Below, one piece after another: positions 43,560 through 56,165 of a stretch of 64,000 bases of DNA. Every line of letters begins with the position of its first letter. The first letter of the stretch is position 1. Location of the stretch: positions 13,373,666 to 13,437,665 of the forward strand of contig CM067365.1 in assembly GCA_034401795.1 (NCBI GenBank), read 5' to 3'. The position numbers and the translations under genes were made by a program. This DNA is from Chaetoderma sp. LZ-2023a (taxonomy: Eukaryota > Mollusca > Caudofoveata > Chaetodermatida > Chaetodermatidae). The notes under the pieces are model-generated. The model saw only the letters and a program-made list of their open reading frames with translations. It did no database searches and had not been told where the DNA came from.

Positions 43560-44379
43560 GTCGAAAGGTAAAAAATGGATGGTGCATGGAAATTTGTAAT
43601 CTTAGCAGTGCTGTAACTTAACATTCCATCATGCAGGCCATGCTAAAAAGTAAAAAAAGTGCCCTCATTGAATGTAGGTTGCCCGCATTCTATGTCATAT
43701 AACAAATCAGTACACATACATGTAGCTGCCTTTTTATTAATTTATAAAATATTATATGAAGATCTTATTTATCAAAATTCAAAGTGACCATCATTTTGAA
43801 ATTGTATTTCACAATAATATGAGATAAAAATTAACAAACTATTGATTTATCAATATTCAAGACACTGATACTTTTCCTAAGCATGAAAAATTGGCATGTT
43901 CATGATGGCATCCAACTTTTGAGATCCACATGCCCTCAGTTAATTTCAATTGCATCAGGGCACTCACTAAGTTACAGCACTGATCTTAGGTGCACAAGGT
44001 GCATGTGCACTTCTGGCTGATGTGCTATTCTGTCATGTTATGTACATGTATATCTGTTGCTGTATGGGTAAAATACCAATGTGAGATGCACTGAGAGCAT
44101 GTCAAAGAAATTTCTTATTCTACCCATGCACCCTGATTCCCGCTCGTATAGATGTTCGCCTTGGATTGTTTCACTTTCACACATATCGAAAGAGGATAGG
44201 CGGTGAGGTGGGAATGTGAGGGGAGGAAAGGGCTGAGAAATGGTTGACGTTTTGGAACGTTTACGTCATGAATGTCCATAAGTTTTAAAATGTTGGCTAT
44301 ATATCATAACTAGAACAAGGGCAATGATTGCTGACCCTCACCCTCCTGGTTTTTTCTCAGTTCTCACACTGCAAAAAGT
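43560..44379. other. Sequence upstream of CCDC93 exon a, nothing recognised
   Basis: AT-rich DNA with no ORF resemblance. CCDC93 exon 1 and its promoter could lie in or beyond this area; I could not identify them. Confidence 0.35.
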
Positions 44380-46125
44380 TTTAGTTTAGTTTAGTTTTCC
44401 AGAAAAGAGGTTGACAAAGGCCAGATCTCATCTCTCAGCAGCTGATACGTACTGCAACATTGAAGGATGTGCTCTGTGGTCTGTTCTGCTTCTCCACAAG
44501 AACAAGCGGGCGATGTCATAGGGTGGAACCGCCTGTACATGTGTTGGTTTAGTCTGTTATGTCCAGTTCTGAGACGAAAAATGGTCACTTGCTCTGGCCT
44601 CGAGAGATGATGCTAGGCATCTTCTGATTGAGGTGTTCTATAGAGTGACTTGATGATAGTCTTCATCTCTGTATGGGTAACCATGTTTTCTGTCTGATTC
44701 TCTTCTGCACCCACCTTTGCCATCTTGTTTGCTTCCTCATTTCCTTGGACTCCACAGTGTGAGGGGATCCACTGCAATGCTATCCGAAAGCATTTGATGG
44801 TTTGTAGTGCTTCTTCAAGTTGTGGCAGCTTACCTTTGGTGATAGCCTCAAGGACGGAGCGGGCATCAGATAAAAAGACAATCTGTGCAATAGGATCTGC
44901 TGTTCTGCTGATGGTATTAGCTGCTTGAACCAGTGCTTCGACTTCAGCTCTGTAGTTTGTGCAGTGTTTGCCTGTCGGTATTGCAGCTGACTCATGCTGT
45001 CCGTTTGGATACTGTATGTGCAGTCCGGCACCTCTGCTCCTAATTGCATCTTTGGCTGATCCATCTGTGTAGATCCTTATCCATGTCTCCTGAGGGTACA
45101 TTTCTTCCAGCATGGCTAGGGTCAGGGCCTTCTTGCTCACATCACTGTGTTCATCTTTGGTTGTGAGATGAGGTACTGTGGTGCAAATAGCTATGCTCTC
45201 TAGTTTGTTTTCTCAGGGTGGAGGATCAAGGGTGTGGTTTGGGTCTTCTATTTGTGCTGACAACATTTCTTGGTGTTTCCTTTGAAGTGCTTTTATCTCT
45301 TTCACAAAACTTGATCTTTTAAGTCTTCCTGATGACAGCTGTGCTTGCCTGATCTTCATCGGGTGGTTGTTGAACGATTTGAACTTTGCAGCTTGGATCA
45401 GTGCTTTGCATTCCCTTCCTTTGCTAAGTGGGGGGGGATGCCTGCTGTCTGCTCCATTTTTTCTATTGGTGTTGATCTCATTCCACCAGTGATGATGCGC
45501 AGTGCCTGGTTTTGTACTCTGTCGAGGTTCTGTTGATGAGATTTAGCTGCTGTCATCCATGAGCTGGATCCATACTCAAGGTGTGGTTGTACAGCACCTA
45601 GGTAGATGGTCTTGAGGATCCTTTCATTGGCACCCCACTTTGTTCCTGCCAGCTTCCTCATGATGTTTAGCTTTCTTCTGGCCATTGCCTCTGCATTTTG
45701 GATGTGCTCCTTCCATGTTAATCTTCTGTCATAGGTGACTCCCAGGTATGTCTGCTGGTCCTCGTACTCAAGTGGAGTACTGCCCAGTGTCAGATTGCCA
45801 ACCTTGGTTTTGGTGGACAGTGAGAATAGCATAGCTGATGATTTTTCTTTGTTGATGGTAATACACCAGCGATTGGCCCAAGCTGTAATTCTGTCTAAGG
45901 CAAGCTGCATTCTGTACGTGGCAGTCGTTGTGTACTCCTCGGTGCACCAGAGTACGAGGTCATCTGCATAGAGGGTTGCTTGGATCCCATTGGGCAGCTC
46001 TGCTACAATGTCATTAATGAAGAGTATGAACAGAGTTGGTGATAATACTCCGCCTTGTGGCACCCCTTGTCTCAGCAATACATTCTGTCCAGATTGTCCA
46101 TCCACCAGCACCCTAGCTCTGCGAT
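44380..46125 (-). pseudogene. LINE relic with RT and RNase H domains (I/Ingi-like type)
   Basis: 5'-truncated within RT near 46,125. RT motifs: RQGVPQGGVLSPTLF, LYADDLVLW (YADD, residues 48-51 of the first open segment), INKEKS, YLGVTYDRRLTW, PHLEYGSS. A frameshift at the G8 run near 45,430 leads into RQAQLSSGRLKRSSF. An in-frame TGA near 45,213 precedes RNase H: IYTDGSA (Asp26 of the 175-codon segment), YRAEVEAL (Glu66), LSDARSVLEA (Asp92), GNEEANKMA, where the usual catalytic Asp of GNE.AD is Asn138. A TAG near 44,613 precedes the C-terminal Cys/His segment CSCGE...TTEHILQCC. The 3' tail is (AAACT)n at 44,380-44,398. RNase H after RT fits I-like LINE clades. Confidence 0.88.
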
Positions 46126-48439
46126 TGTGTAGTTACTTTTGCAATGTAATATTTCAGTTACTGTAACTAAACAAATTTTTCAGTTACAAGTTACTTCAGT
46201 TACATGAAAAATGTAACAAAGTTACAGTCAGATGTACAAGTTATTCCAGCCCTGAATGGAGAATTCTTCTCCAAAGAAATCTTCCCTATACTTCCCGGAG
46301 CCAGAAATTTTGATCTCTAGATACAGAAATATTAAATGTTGCTGCCAGTAGTATATATACATGTATCAGGCCTTTCCAAAATCGGCATAATGCTTTTTCC
46401 GTTCGCTCATAGGATACGCAACTATTTCCGACGCAACCTTTTTCCGTTGGCGTAATTCCCTTCATGTTGTAACATAAATACATGAAAAATTTTTACACAA
46501 AATCAGGGTTCAAAATATCCATTTGCCCGATTGCCCGGGGCAACCTTAATTTCAAATGGGCAACTATATATTTGCTATCATCGGTACATCGGGCAACCAT
46601 GACAAATAGAGAATTAACTACAAATAATTAATTTAGATTGCATTCCAGGCCATTCGCATTGCGCAATAGCCTCATAATTTCCATTCAAGACATATAAAAT
46701 GGGCCAAGGAAACGTTAAACTTTTCTCAAAAACCATGACAGATGTGATTGAGAATAAGCTCTCAAATGGGTACCCACCTATATGTGTATTTGGAATGCCA
46801 GCCCTGATGGGGTCACCCCTCCTCCAGCGAGATAAATGAAAACCTCGGATAGTGTTTTTAACTGTACAGTTCGAAGGCCGAACGACACTCAATCAAGTGC
46901 TCATTTTATTCGTGACATAAAGGGGATTTCTCGGTGAATCTTTATCGAAATTTGACAAATTGTACAATTTATCGATCCACTTCCCCGGTTTAAGCCATTT
47001 ACAACCCCGAACAATCATTCACTCGTAAATGACGAAAATAGAATTTTTTGAGATTTAGAGATTTAAAGCCATTTCAAGGCTTTAAAGTGATCTAAAAGGC
47101 TCGAATTTAGACAATATGGCGGAGCTGTGTCATTTTGCAATTATTCCCTAGAGGGGGTTAAATGAATTCATGATATTGAGGAATGTGTAGGGCTGCGGTA
47201 AATCATCCGTCTGCTTCAATAACTGAAATAATAAAATCTTTCCTTTGAAAATCCGAACACTACATGTATAATGTTTGTCTGACTGTGACAGTTCAAATTC
47301 TCAGTGCTGAATGACTTTAGCAGTTTTGATTTTTATAGTTATATATTTATTGTTGACTTCAGTCTAGTTTCTGAATAATTCTTACTTCTGAGCATCTCTA
47401 GTCTATAATTTAAACAGTGAACGCTTTAAACAACAAATCCCTAAAAAAAGTTAACTCTGCAATGAATCATCTATCAAATATTTTGAAATTAATACAAAAT
47501 CCAGTCAGATTAACTTCAAAATATTCAATAGAATATGCGATAGTACTACACATTGCAAAGAATCTGTTCATTCAGTGATTTGTCATTGACAGGGTTCAAA
47601 AATACATATAATTTCTATAGTTAATGCAGCATTGCTGTTTCTGAGAAATTATGAGGTCTTTTCTTGATAAATTACCTTCAACATGTTTAAAAATAATACT
47701 CGAGACATTTTCTTTGTCGTTTTTATTAGCATATTATCTAAGGGCAACGTTGACCTGTGGCGGGCAACCTGAAAATAGGTGAAATGGCATTACGGGTTGC
47801 CCGCATATGTTTTTTCATTTATCTCTACCCATGCAAAACACAATGGGTTACCTAAAACAAATTTGCTTAGGCACATTTTCAATTTGGACCTGCTTGTATA
47901 TAACTGCTATAACATATGATAGTAAACAAGAGCATTCAGACATACATGTAGCAGACCCTCACCCTCCCATCTTTGTCACATTACAAACAGTTTTTAGATT
48001 TTTCTTTTTGTTTTAGGATTTTTCAGATTTTTTTCGTATAATGCCCACACTTGTGGAATCCTAGTCACACCATTTCATGTGTTAAAAATTTGAGCAGAAT
48101 TGGACCAGTAGTTAACAAGATATTCATAGATCTAGATTTTGATAAAATCTGGATCCTGATTGTTTTATGGTGATTACAGCCATCGCGAAATCCTCTCAGA
48201 TGGCAGGTTCCTTCATTGTGCTAAAATTTGAAACAAATCGAACCAGTAGTTTCTGAGGGTCACTAGGTTGATATCTCGACCGTATATTCCGGTGCCGAAG
48301 GTTCAATAGTTCCATATTACAGGGTTCGTTAGTACACAAACACACAACCCTCTTCCACACTATCCCCAAACAAAACCCCGCCCTGATAGACGAGTCAAAT
48401 ACAAATTTTGTCTTGCCGTCCGCTATCAGTTCAGTTAAG
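46126..48439. other. Sequence without recognised genes
   Basis: The notable part is 46,500-47,810. It has TTGCCCGATTGCCCGGGGCAACC at the left and GGCGGGCAACCTG...CGGGTTGCCCGC at the right, possibly a degenerate DNA element. A small family-1 foldback lies at 47,481-47,530. No protein homology seen. Confidence 0.4.
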
Positions 48440-49857
48440 GACATCCCGCCTCTTAATACAGTGCACCAGGAAGTCCTGGTGAAATCTTGTCGAATCCTCT
48501 TCGTAGATAATAGGTAGCATTGTAGTGGTTAAGGAATGTTGAGACAATGAGGACCATGAGACCGTTAAGATGGTGGTAATTCCGTTGTGGTTCGCAAGTT
48601 CTGATATCGGAATTGCTAACTCTTGGGTTATGTCAAGAACAGGTACAAATGTAATGGCCCAGGTGGTCTTATTGCCTCACGCTTATCTGTTGGCACCTTC
48701 TCTGCTGTACTTCTCCACTTTCCAAATCACCGCTGTCAGCTTATGCCATGCCAGATTGGTCTTTTCAAGGATTGAGGAACTGTCGAACATCAGCTGCACT
48801 ATCTGGTTCCTTCTATCGCTCTTCAAGCATCTTGCCTATAGTTTGCTCCTTGTTGAGTGCCAGTTGTAGGATACTATTAAGCCTGGATACGTAGTAGGAA
48901 TGCAAGTCGTTGTATGCTTTGCAGCTCATTATCAGATGTTGTCTATCTTCATCTTCTTCCTGACATATTGGACAAGTTGGTTCCACCGTGTACTGATTAA
49001 ATTGCACTCTGTTGGCTTGTAGTGTATAAGCACCAGTCAAGAATTTTGCCTTGATCGGTGCTTTTTCTACTTCCCTGGGATCTTAACCTACAGAAGACCA
49101 CACATGACGAGTCCTTCCCATACAGATTATGGATGAGCTAAGAAACTGCAGGGACAAGGTCTCCTCAATCTACACATGCCACTTGTCTGTCCAGTATTCA
49201 CAGAACTTTCCCTACTCTCTCCTTCCACATCTGTTTGGTCAGTGGTTCTTTCAATAGGGCCCAAGCCATAGGGAGCTGATATTTCCAGAGTCCACTTCAC
49301 CAAGGAGAACCAGCTATGAGTGCCAATAGACTTCATAGCTACCTGCTGCACTGCTAGCGCATACTCTCTGGACTGACTTCCGACATATACTTCCATAGAG
49401 AGACAGTATCTTCCTGTCAATTGTGGCCTCTACAGGTTCGGCCCCCAACAGGCAGTAGACTGCAACACCTATCTGGTAGTGCTTGTACCTGCTTCAGTTT
49501 AGTATGATGGACCGTCTCAAGTTGCTGGACATCTACAACCCTTAGACAGCAGGCTTCTAGACCATACCATTACGTCAATCTGGGGCTGACGTACAGCATC
49601 CATATCTTATAGATTAGCCGAGGATTGAGAACTTGCTTCCCATGAAGACCCGCACAAATAGCGCATACATAGTACGGCATGCACTATTCACGAGAGGACT
49701 AACTTTACCACTGCCATCTCCTGTCCTGTGAATTCCCAGATAAAGAACATCTTCAACAGTAGGGACTGCCTCATGACCCAGTTTAAATCTTGGTGGTGCC
49801 ACACCTATGCTAGCATGAACCAAACTTGCACATTTATTCATGTTGTGCAGAAACCAT
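48440..49857 (-). pseudogene. LINE relic, RT C-terminal part, abutted by DIRS D
   Basis: Minus-strand fragments in several frames. From the right: KLGHEAVPTVEDVLYLGIH and SACRTMYAL (RT thumb region); degraded middle with LKQVQALPDRCC-like residues; then the C-terminal TGAYTLQANRVQFN, CPICQEEDEDRQHLI.SC (zinc-knuckle-like) and, after a 1-bp shift near 48,815, a tail ending near 48,683. The 5' part stops abruptly at 49,857, where DIRS D sequence starts, so D (or a rearrangement) cut it. No intact ORF. Clade not assigned. Confidence 0.75.
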
Positions 49858-50045
49858 TTTTACGAGAATTGATAATACTTACAAGATGTACTATTATGGT
49901 AATGTCTATTATCTAGTCTAGCTCAAAATAAACAATTGAAACTCCGCACTCTCCATGGTCCTGCCCATACTGTGTCCGGGAATTACCATAGCCTCCAGGT
50001 ACCGAGTCAATTCCCAACAACAGTCAGATTCTTCTTATACATGTA
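49858..50045 (-). repeat. Left terminal repeat of DIRS D
   Basis: Matches 8,500-8,668 (ATGTCTATTATCTAGTCTAGCTCAAAATAAACAATT, ACTGTGTCCGGGAAT, GGTACCGAGTCAATTCCCAA). Confidence 0.88.
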
Positions 50046-50107
50046 TTTGTCTTGACAAACAGCGAAAGCAGCTCAGCCTCACCTCACCGGGGTGGCTGAG
50101 GCAGGCC

Positions 50108-50208
50108 ATAGTACATCTGGGAAGTATTATCCATTCTTGTAGAAACAAAAGCGGATGCTTTTTTTATTCTACTTCAAATAATACTTACCAGATGTACTAT
50201 TATGATAA
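50108..50208 (-). repeat. Internal complementary region of DIRS D
   Basis: ATAGTACATCTGGGAAGTAT ... AAAAGCGGATGC | TTTTATTCTACTTC ... AATACTTACCAGATGTACT, homologous to 8,736-8,835. Confidence 0.88.
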
Positions 50209-50349
50209 ACTCCAGATTTCGACAGCCGAGAAACTCTGGTGGGAGGATGTGAGGCTCGAAACAGCTCTCATCTACCATCCGACAGAGAAGGTTGTGAAGA
50301 GACTGGGACCCCAGCATATGCTTGGGTCCTGCCATCTGACTCATAGAGT

Positions 50350-51711
50350 TCGAACGAGTTGTCGCCAAGCAGCTCAATGATCACCTAGTAAGAAATAATC
50401 TTCTGGAACCTTTTCAAAGCGCATACCGCGAACTTCACAGCACTGAGACAGCCCTACTACGCGTACAAAATGATGTCTTATGTTCCATGGATGAACGCAA
50501 GTGTGTTTTACTAGTTCTCCTGGATTTGTCTGCCGCATTTGACACTATAGACCACGATGTCATGTTATCTAGATTAGCAGAACTGGGCATTTTAGACACT
50601 TCTCTTGCTTGGTTTTCATCATATCTCAGAAAACGCCATCAAATGATCATTGTGAATAATATCAAATCAGAGGAACATGAATTAACATCAGGTGTGCCAC
50701 AGGGGTCGGTCCTGGGACCGATCCTTTTTACAATCTATACAGCACCCCTTGGAGTGCTATTGCAGTCTCATGGCATAAGTTACCATTTTTACGCTGACGA
50801 TACACAGCTATATCTCGCATTCTATGCAAATGACCAGGTGAATGCTCGTGAGCGTGTTGAAGACTGTGTTCGTGACATTAAACTATGGATGTTAAGCAAC
50901 TTATTGCAGTTGAATGATAAGAAAACTGAAATTCTGTTAATAACCTCACCGCACCTAAGACATAAGGTTGACATCACCAGTTTGCACATTGGGGAGGCTG
51001 ACGTATCTTTCAGTGCAAGTGCCCGTAACATAGGCGTAACATTTGACAATTCCCTATCGATGGAAGCTCATGTTACCACTGTCTGCCGTTCCATATTCAT
51101 GAACATTCGGAACATTAGCAAAATTTGCAGCTTCCTGGATGAAAACGCGGTCAAAACTCTCGTACATGCTACCATCACGTCACGCCTGGACTACTGTAAC
51201 TCTCTGTTAATAGGCATACCATCTAGCCAATTAGATCGTTTACAGAGAGCGCAGAATACAGCAGCTAGACTGATTACACACACCAAAAGATTCGATCATA
51301 TCACACCTGTCCTATTGGAGCTGCACTGGTTGCCTATAAGACAACGTATATGGTACAAGGTGGCTTTGTTGGTGTTCAAGTGCCTACATGATCTGGCCCC
51401 ACCGTACTTAAAATCCTTAATCCAGCAAAGAGCAGCACCAAGGTCTCTTAGGTCTAGCACACAATTACTATGTACCATACCAAAATCAAACTTAACTACT
51501 GGAGATCTGGATTCTGGAACTCTCTTCCACCTGAAATTAGAAACTGCTCTAAAATTGACTCATTTAAATCACTACTAAAAACATATCTTTTCCAAAGAGC
51601 ATTCTAAATTTTGTAAAGCGCTTTTGAGCAATTCAGTTTGGAAATGGCGCTATATAAATCCGACATACATACATACATACATACATACATACATACATAC
51701 ATTCATACATA
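50350..51711 (+). mobile_element. 5'-truncated CR1/L2/Rex-like LINE inside DIRS D, 8-bp target duplication
   Basis: Inserted in the 3' non-coding part of DIRS D. The 8-bp CATAGAGT occurs at 50,342-50,349 and 51,712-51,719, and the intact site is seen in element C near 8,968. The 3' UTR reads AAAGCGCTTTTGAGCAATT...GCGCTATATAAAT, followed by (ACAT)n at 51,663-51,711. Confidence 0.93.
50352..51607 (+). pseudogene. LINE reverse transcriptase, 5'-truncated
   Basis: The frame is open from the insertion point: FERVVAKQL, EPFQSAYRELHSTETALL (RT block 1-2), LLDLSAAFDTIDHD, SGVPQGSVLGPILFTIYTAP, FYADDTQLYL (YADD catalytic box), [27 protein letters not shown]. Near 51,500 a short deletion with a frame change moves the C-terminus (WNSLPPEI, FKSLLKTYLF) to another frame, ending at 51,607. 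The endonuclease and ORF1 were lost by truncation. The RT core itself is intact. The style is that of CR1/L2/Rex1-group LINEs. Confidence 0.9.
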
Positions 51712-52151
51712 CATAGAGTGCTAAACTTCAATTGTCTAGACTGCGCTCCCCCCTCATTTGTCCGCACAAATTCCAGAGGGCTGTCAAAAGAGGAGGCAGA
51801 CCCATGGCAGCCCCAAGTCGCAGCTAAGGCAGTCCACGAGAGTGCAAAGAAGCTACTACTTCTAATTTTGAAAAAACTATCAGTATATCGATTAGATTTT
51901 CAAATTTGAATGAGTCTAGTCTGTTGCAATGAATAAGCTACTCTTGAACCAGACTTTTACCTAATCAGTCTGGGAATTTGACTGTAAGTAAATTAATATT
52001 AGTCACTTAAACTAAGGAAACACTCACCATTCTGAGTGCTTGGTCTTGCTTGATCATCGCAGGAGCTTCGCCCAATCCACGGGTCATGTGCATCACTAGT
52101 GCCAGTGGAAGAACCCTATGATGTAAGTGTAAACAGTGGTCGGACGTGGCT

Positions 52152-53170
52152 TTAAGTGAGATTCAATAAATTGGCGACAGCTACCAAATTAAGTGCACTG
52201 GAGATATCGCGAAGGTAGAAATCAGTAAATGACAACTCAGCATGCCATTGTGCTACAGACATCACTTCCTCTAAAGAGACACCCTTATAAAGGGCCGATG
52301 CTGCTGCTAGTGCTCGGACTTGATGGGCGTTCGCACGATCAATCTGCTTTCCTGTTGCGATTTTGTGCGACATCTGAATAGCATCGACTATCCAACAAAA
52401 AATGGTGTCTTTCGGGGCGCGAGGATGAGGAGCTTTGAGACATAACCACAGAGATTTCGGGTCATCTCTCCACTCCTCAGTACATTTCTTATACATCTTC
52501 AGACATCTGACAGGACACCAAGCAGAAGAGCTTGGGTCATGTCTAATTAAACTTGGCAAATTGATCGGCTGTCCTGGATATGTAAGTGACTGATTCTCTA
52601 CCAGGAAACAAAGACGTGGTAATAGTTTTAGACCTTCACCCGTAACGACAAAATGGTCTTGTTCGGCAGAAAGTGCATGAATTTTGATTCTCCTTATTGC
52701 CGATGCTGCTGCAACTATGAAAACAGTTTAATATCTATAGATCTAATTGGTTCAAAGGGAGCATGCCCTAAAACCAGTAGAACAAGAGATAGATTCCATG
52801 TTGGGATATGAATTGACTGTCTAGGTCGCAGATTGCTTATTTCTTTAATAACTTCATTTAAAGTGTCGTTCTCCACTCCTACAGCGGCCAGACTGGGAAT
52901 GACTGAAGCTCAAGCAGCCTTATAAGCTGCTAGGGTTGAAGGTACAAGTTTGTCAACCTCGTATAAATGACAGATAAAATCTGCTATATGTTGAACAGAT
53001 GCAGAAAAGGGATTAATATCTCTTCCCTTACACCACTCTGCAAATTTGTTGATTCTATAATTATATGTTCTGGTGGTTGATCCCTTCTGGCTGAAGAGAC
53101 AAACTTCACTGCTTGCTCAGAAAAGCCACCCTCAATTGATCGCTGCTAGACAACATCCATGCTGTCAATT
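52152..53170 (-). pseudogene. Tyrosine recombinase of DIRS D (frameshifted)
   Basis: The intact C-terminal segment (52,152-52,559) has [23 protein letters not shown] (His-x-x-Arg), SVAQWHAE and DFYLRD with the nucleophile Tyr. Upstream parts (first catalytic Arg region near 52,680; core-binding domain up to 53,170) are in broken frames. D keeps the bases that element C lost near 9,749 and 9,815, so it serves as the reference for those lesions. Expected role is integration; this copy is inactive. Confidence 0.85.
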
Positions 53171-54345
53171 GGAACATTTCCGGTCTGTTGCAGAGATAGA
53201 CCTTTGTTCAGATCCCTTCTGTGTGGAAGAGGAATTGGATTGCAAACCAGACGGTACAGCAGATCCATAAACCATGATCGGCCTGGCCAATGAGGAGCGA
53301 TCAGTAGTACTTAGCATATGCCCTCTCTTATCTTTGCCAGAACTTTTGGGATGAGAATCGTTGCAGGATACGCGTACTCGCACATTCCTTTCCAACTTAT
53401 TGCCAGTGCATCCACTGCTGGAGCTAGTGGGTCCGGATCGGTGACACGTCTGTGACCATCTTTGCATTTTCTTTCATCGCAAATAGATCCACATTAGGCT
53501 TGCCCCATGTTTGAATAGAACCTCCGCTACCGATTGGTTGAGCTGCCATTCCATCGGACAACAAACCGTCCTTCGACTGAGAGCATCCGCTAGGATGTTC
53601 AATCTTCGTGGAATGTGTGCTGCCCGAAGAATAACATTCCTCTCTTGGCACCACAGCAGAAGATTCCATATCATCATACACAACTCCGGTGATCTCATCC
53701 TGCCTTGGCAGTTCAGATAAGATACATTGTTACCACTGTGGAGTTGTCTGTCCTTATTAGGACAGTCTTGTCTCGGATTAGAGTCTCAAATTTTCGTAGT
53801 GCTAATGTCACCGCTTTGAGAACATTTATATGTTTCTGCGCATTGGCCCGATCCCATTCCCATGACACTGACTGATCGTCCAATACTGCTCCACAACCCA
53901 TCATCGATGCATCTGTGAAGATGGACATCTGCGGTTGCGGAGGTTGTAGAGGAACACCTCACAGGAAGATTCTGTCTGATAATAACCACTGAAGATGGAA
54001 TATCAATGGTTCTTTTACTGGAATACTTAAAGATAACGGATCCGTTCTCTGAGACCAGAATGACATTAAGTACATCTGAATCAGCCTGCGCCTGAGTGCC
54101 GCATAACGAACTACCTTCTCAAGAGATACTAATAAACCCAGTATTCTGAGAAATTGACGCGCCGTTAGATAGGCTCCTACAGAAATTGACCCCAGAACTG
54201 AGATTGAAAAGAATTCCCAGATACACAAACTCCTGGGATGGAGTCAATTCTGATTTCTCTAGATCCACAATCCATCCTCGGTCCTTTAGTACGGCCAGGA
54301 CTACCTGAAGATTGTTGCACAGAGTGACTGGTCAGCAAACATGGA
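53171..54345 (-). pseudogene. RT-RNase H relic of DIRS D, catalytic RT core deleted
   Basis: From the right, gag sequence (GSSARQ) is joined directly to RT downstream of the YIDD box ([21 protein letters not shown]), so the segment equivalent to about 11,690-12,690 of element C is missing. RNase H fragments follow (IFTDASMMG, HINVLKAVTLAL with residues lost around the catalytic Glu, [18 protein letters not shown]), then VDLFA. Several frame changes. Confidence 0.82.
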
Positions 54346-55931
54346 TGCAACCTTGTCTTGCCGAGCTGCCAAACAAGCCTGGACCAATGAAGGGAGCAGA
54401 AGACAAAGCAGCCCTCATCTCTTGTACTGGTTCTACACAAGCGAGAACATATTCCCCTTCGCTCCGCCAATGATCTTGTAATAACCCTGGCCAGGCAATC
54501 TTGGGATAAGCGCATGGTGTCCCGGATAACTCTGGGAGCAGCCTATGACACTTCCCCACCTTCTGCCATGCAGGTCAGCATCCCCATCATGACGGTACAG
54601 CCATGGGAGAGCAGCCATAGCCACTCTCGCCGCATTCTCAAAAACGTTAGCTCATTGAAGGCATCTTTATTAGTCTGAGAAACCAAGGGTCGAGTACAAC
54701 CCTTTTATATCTCACCTAATAGTCTATTCAGTGCTTCAGGTTCTCCGACTGAAAGCCGAGGAACACGGGCATACTGATGATAGGCCTGCTCTGGAAAGCG
54801 GACCCTACTCCTTATCCCCTTAGGGGCCTTGGGTAACATGTACTCCGGCTGAACCAGACGGTACGCCGTGACTTCCAACATGTCAGAAGTCTGAGTGTCC
54901 AAGGGTAGAGTTGGCATGGCCGAAGAGCCACTCGACAGAGCGCTAGCTGGACGCTCCGACATCCACTCCATCGCCGGATCGCATGGAGACACTTGGTCAG
55001 ATGTCAACCCGAGACGGTCGGACATCCATCCAAGAACCTGCACCCAATCAACCTCGGTGTAGAATGATGATTCGTCCATTAAAGGACTAACATTTTCAAC
55101 CTCCTTCTCACCCTTGGATGAGAAGGCCACCGACGACCCATGCTGAGAATTACGGATCAAACTTCCAATTCGAAGTGGGTCCGTGGCTCGACTACTTGCA
55201 GCTGCAGTATCTAGCAAATCACCAGATACGGAATCACCGCAATCCATCGGCTCCAGCACGGAAGCCGGGACTGCGCCCGCTAACGCGGCAGGACATGGGA
55301 CTCCAAGAAGAGCCACCATACCTGCATCCGCGATGCCAACAGGAGCCATAAAAGACGGAACTCAGGATGGAAGATGCCCGACGCAACGTCAACATCACCA
55401 CCCGGCTGACATATCCAAACAAAACCCAGGGGTGAGCCGCAGGAAATGCCGGAGTCTGTCACCTGTGAAAGCTCTTTCATCAGGAGAATATCCTCTTCCT
55501 CCACCGTCGGCTCTTGAGCCAATGCGAGAGAAGGGTCAGGTGCATGTTCCTCCACAGAACTGGCCGGACCACCGATAGGTTGTCCTACACCAGGCTGCAT
55601 CGACGGAACAGTGGACTGAAACGACTCAAACATCGCCTTCAATTCGGCCGCCCAAACACCCAAGGCCGAGTCCATCTGCTCATTCAGGCGCTCCTCCAGT
55701 CCTTTAACTGATGTCTTGTCCTTTGAGATTCTTGTAGTTCAGATCGACCGGTCGGGTACCGGCCGTACCAGCTAAGCTGGGTATGCGTCGCTCGTCCTGG
55801 ATTCGTTTCCTGAACACGCCCCAACCCCCCCCCACCCCCTTGGGTAGAGCCATAAGCATATATGAGCCTATGCGAGATCGCGTTGCGAAAACGACTAAGT
55901 TCGTTAAAACGGATGATGCGCATGCGCGCAT
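54346..55931 (-). pseudogene. Gag-like gene of DIRS D (frameshifted)
   Basis: From the right: an N-terminal frame with RIQDERRIPSLAGTAGTRPV, a shift near 55,715, then a coiled-coil-like block (LEERLNEQMDSALGVWAAEL), a shift near 55,420, a 200-codon acidic/serine-rich block (54,705-55,349) ending VPRLSVGEPEALNRLL, and a TAA stop. VSQTNKDAFNEL and the C-terminal GPGLFG region follow in other frames. The last parts match the gag portion retained in element C. N-terminal gag differs from that of A and B (no cysteine array seen). Confidence 0.75.
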
Positions 55932-56165
55932 CTAGATGCTATTTTTGATAGAGCACGTAGTTTACTACCAAGATAGGATGGCGCTTTTAGTGTACCGAGA
56001 TGGTATCCTGTAATCCTTTTTGATTACCTATTCCCGTTAAATCTGGCATTAATCAAAACCAGAATTCGACAGGCTTTTGAAATCTGTAAACAATTTCAAA
56101 ATCGGTTAAGAAATGGCTGAGTTATCCACAGAAAACCATTCTTGATTATATTCAAAATATTGCTG

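Larger units (their letters stand above)
49858..55931 (-). mobile_element. DIRS-like retrotransposon D (decayed, C family)
   Basis: It has a left terminal repeat (49,858-50,045) and an internal complementary region (50,108-50,208), followed leftward-to-rightward by recombinase, RNase H, RT remnants and gag, all on the minus strand and closely related to element C. The outer ~25 bp of the left end, expected from the internal region, are missing. No right terminal repeat was found, so the right boundary is approximate. About 1 kb covering the RT fingers and palm is deleted. A LINE is inserted at 50,350-51,711. Confidence 0.85.

Noticed and set aside
46500..47810. Possible DNA transposon bounded by GGGCAACC / GGTTGCCC motifs
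   Set aside because: The motifs are similar but I could not define inverted ends or a target duplication, so it is only described as unassigned.
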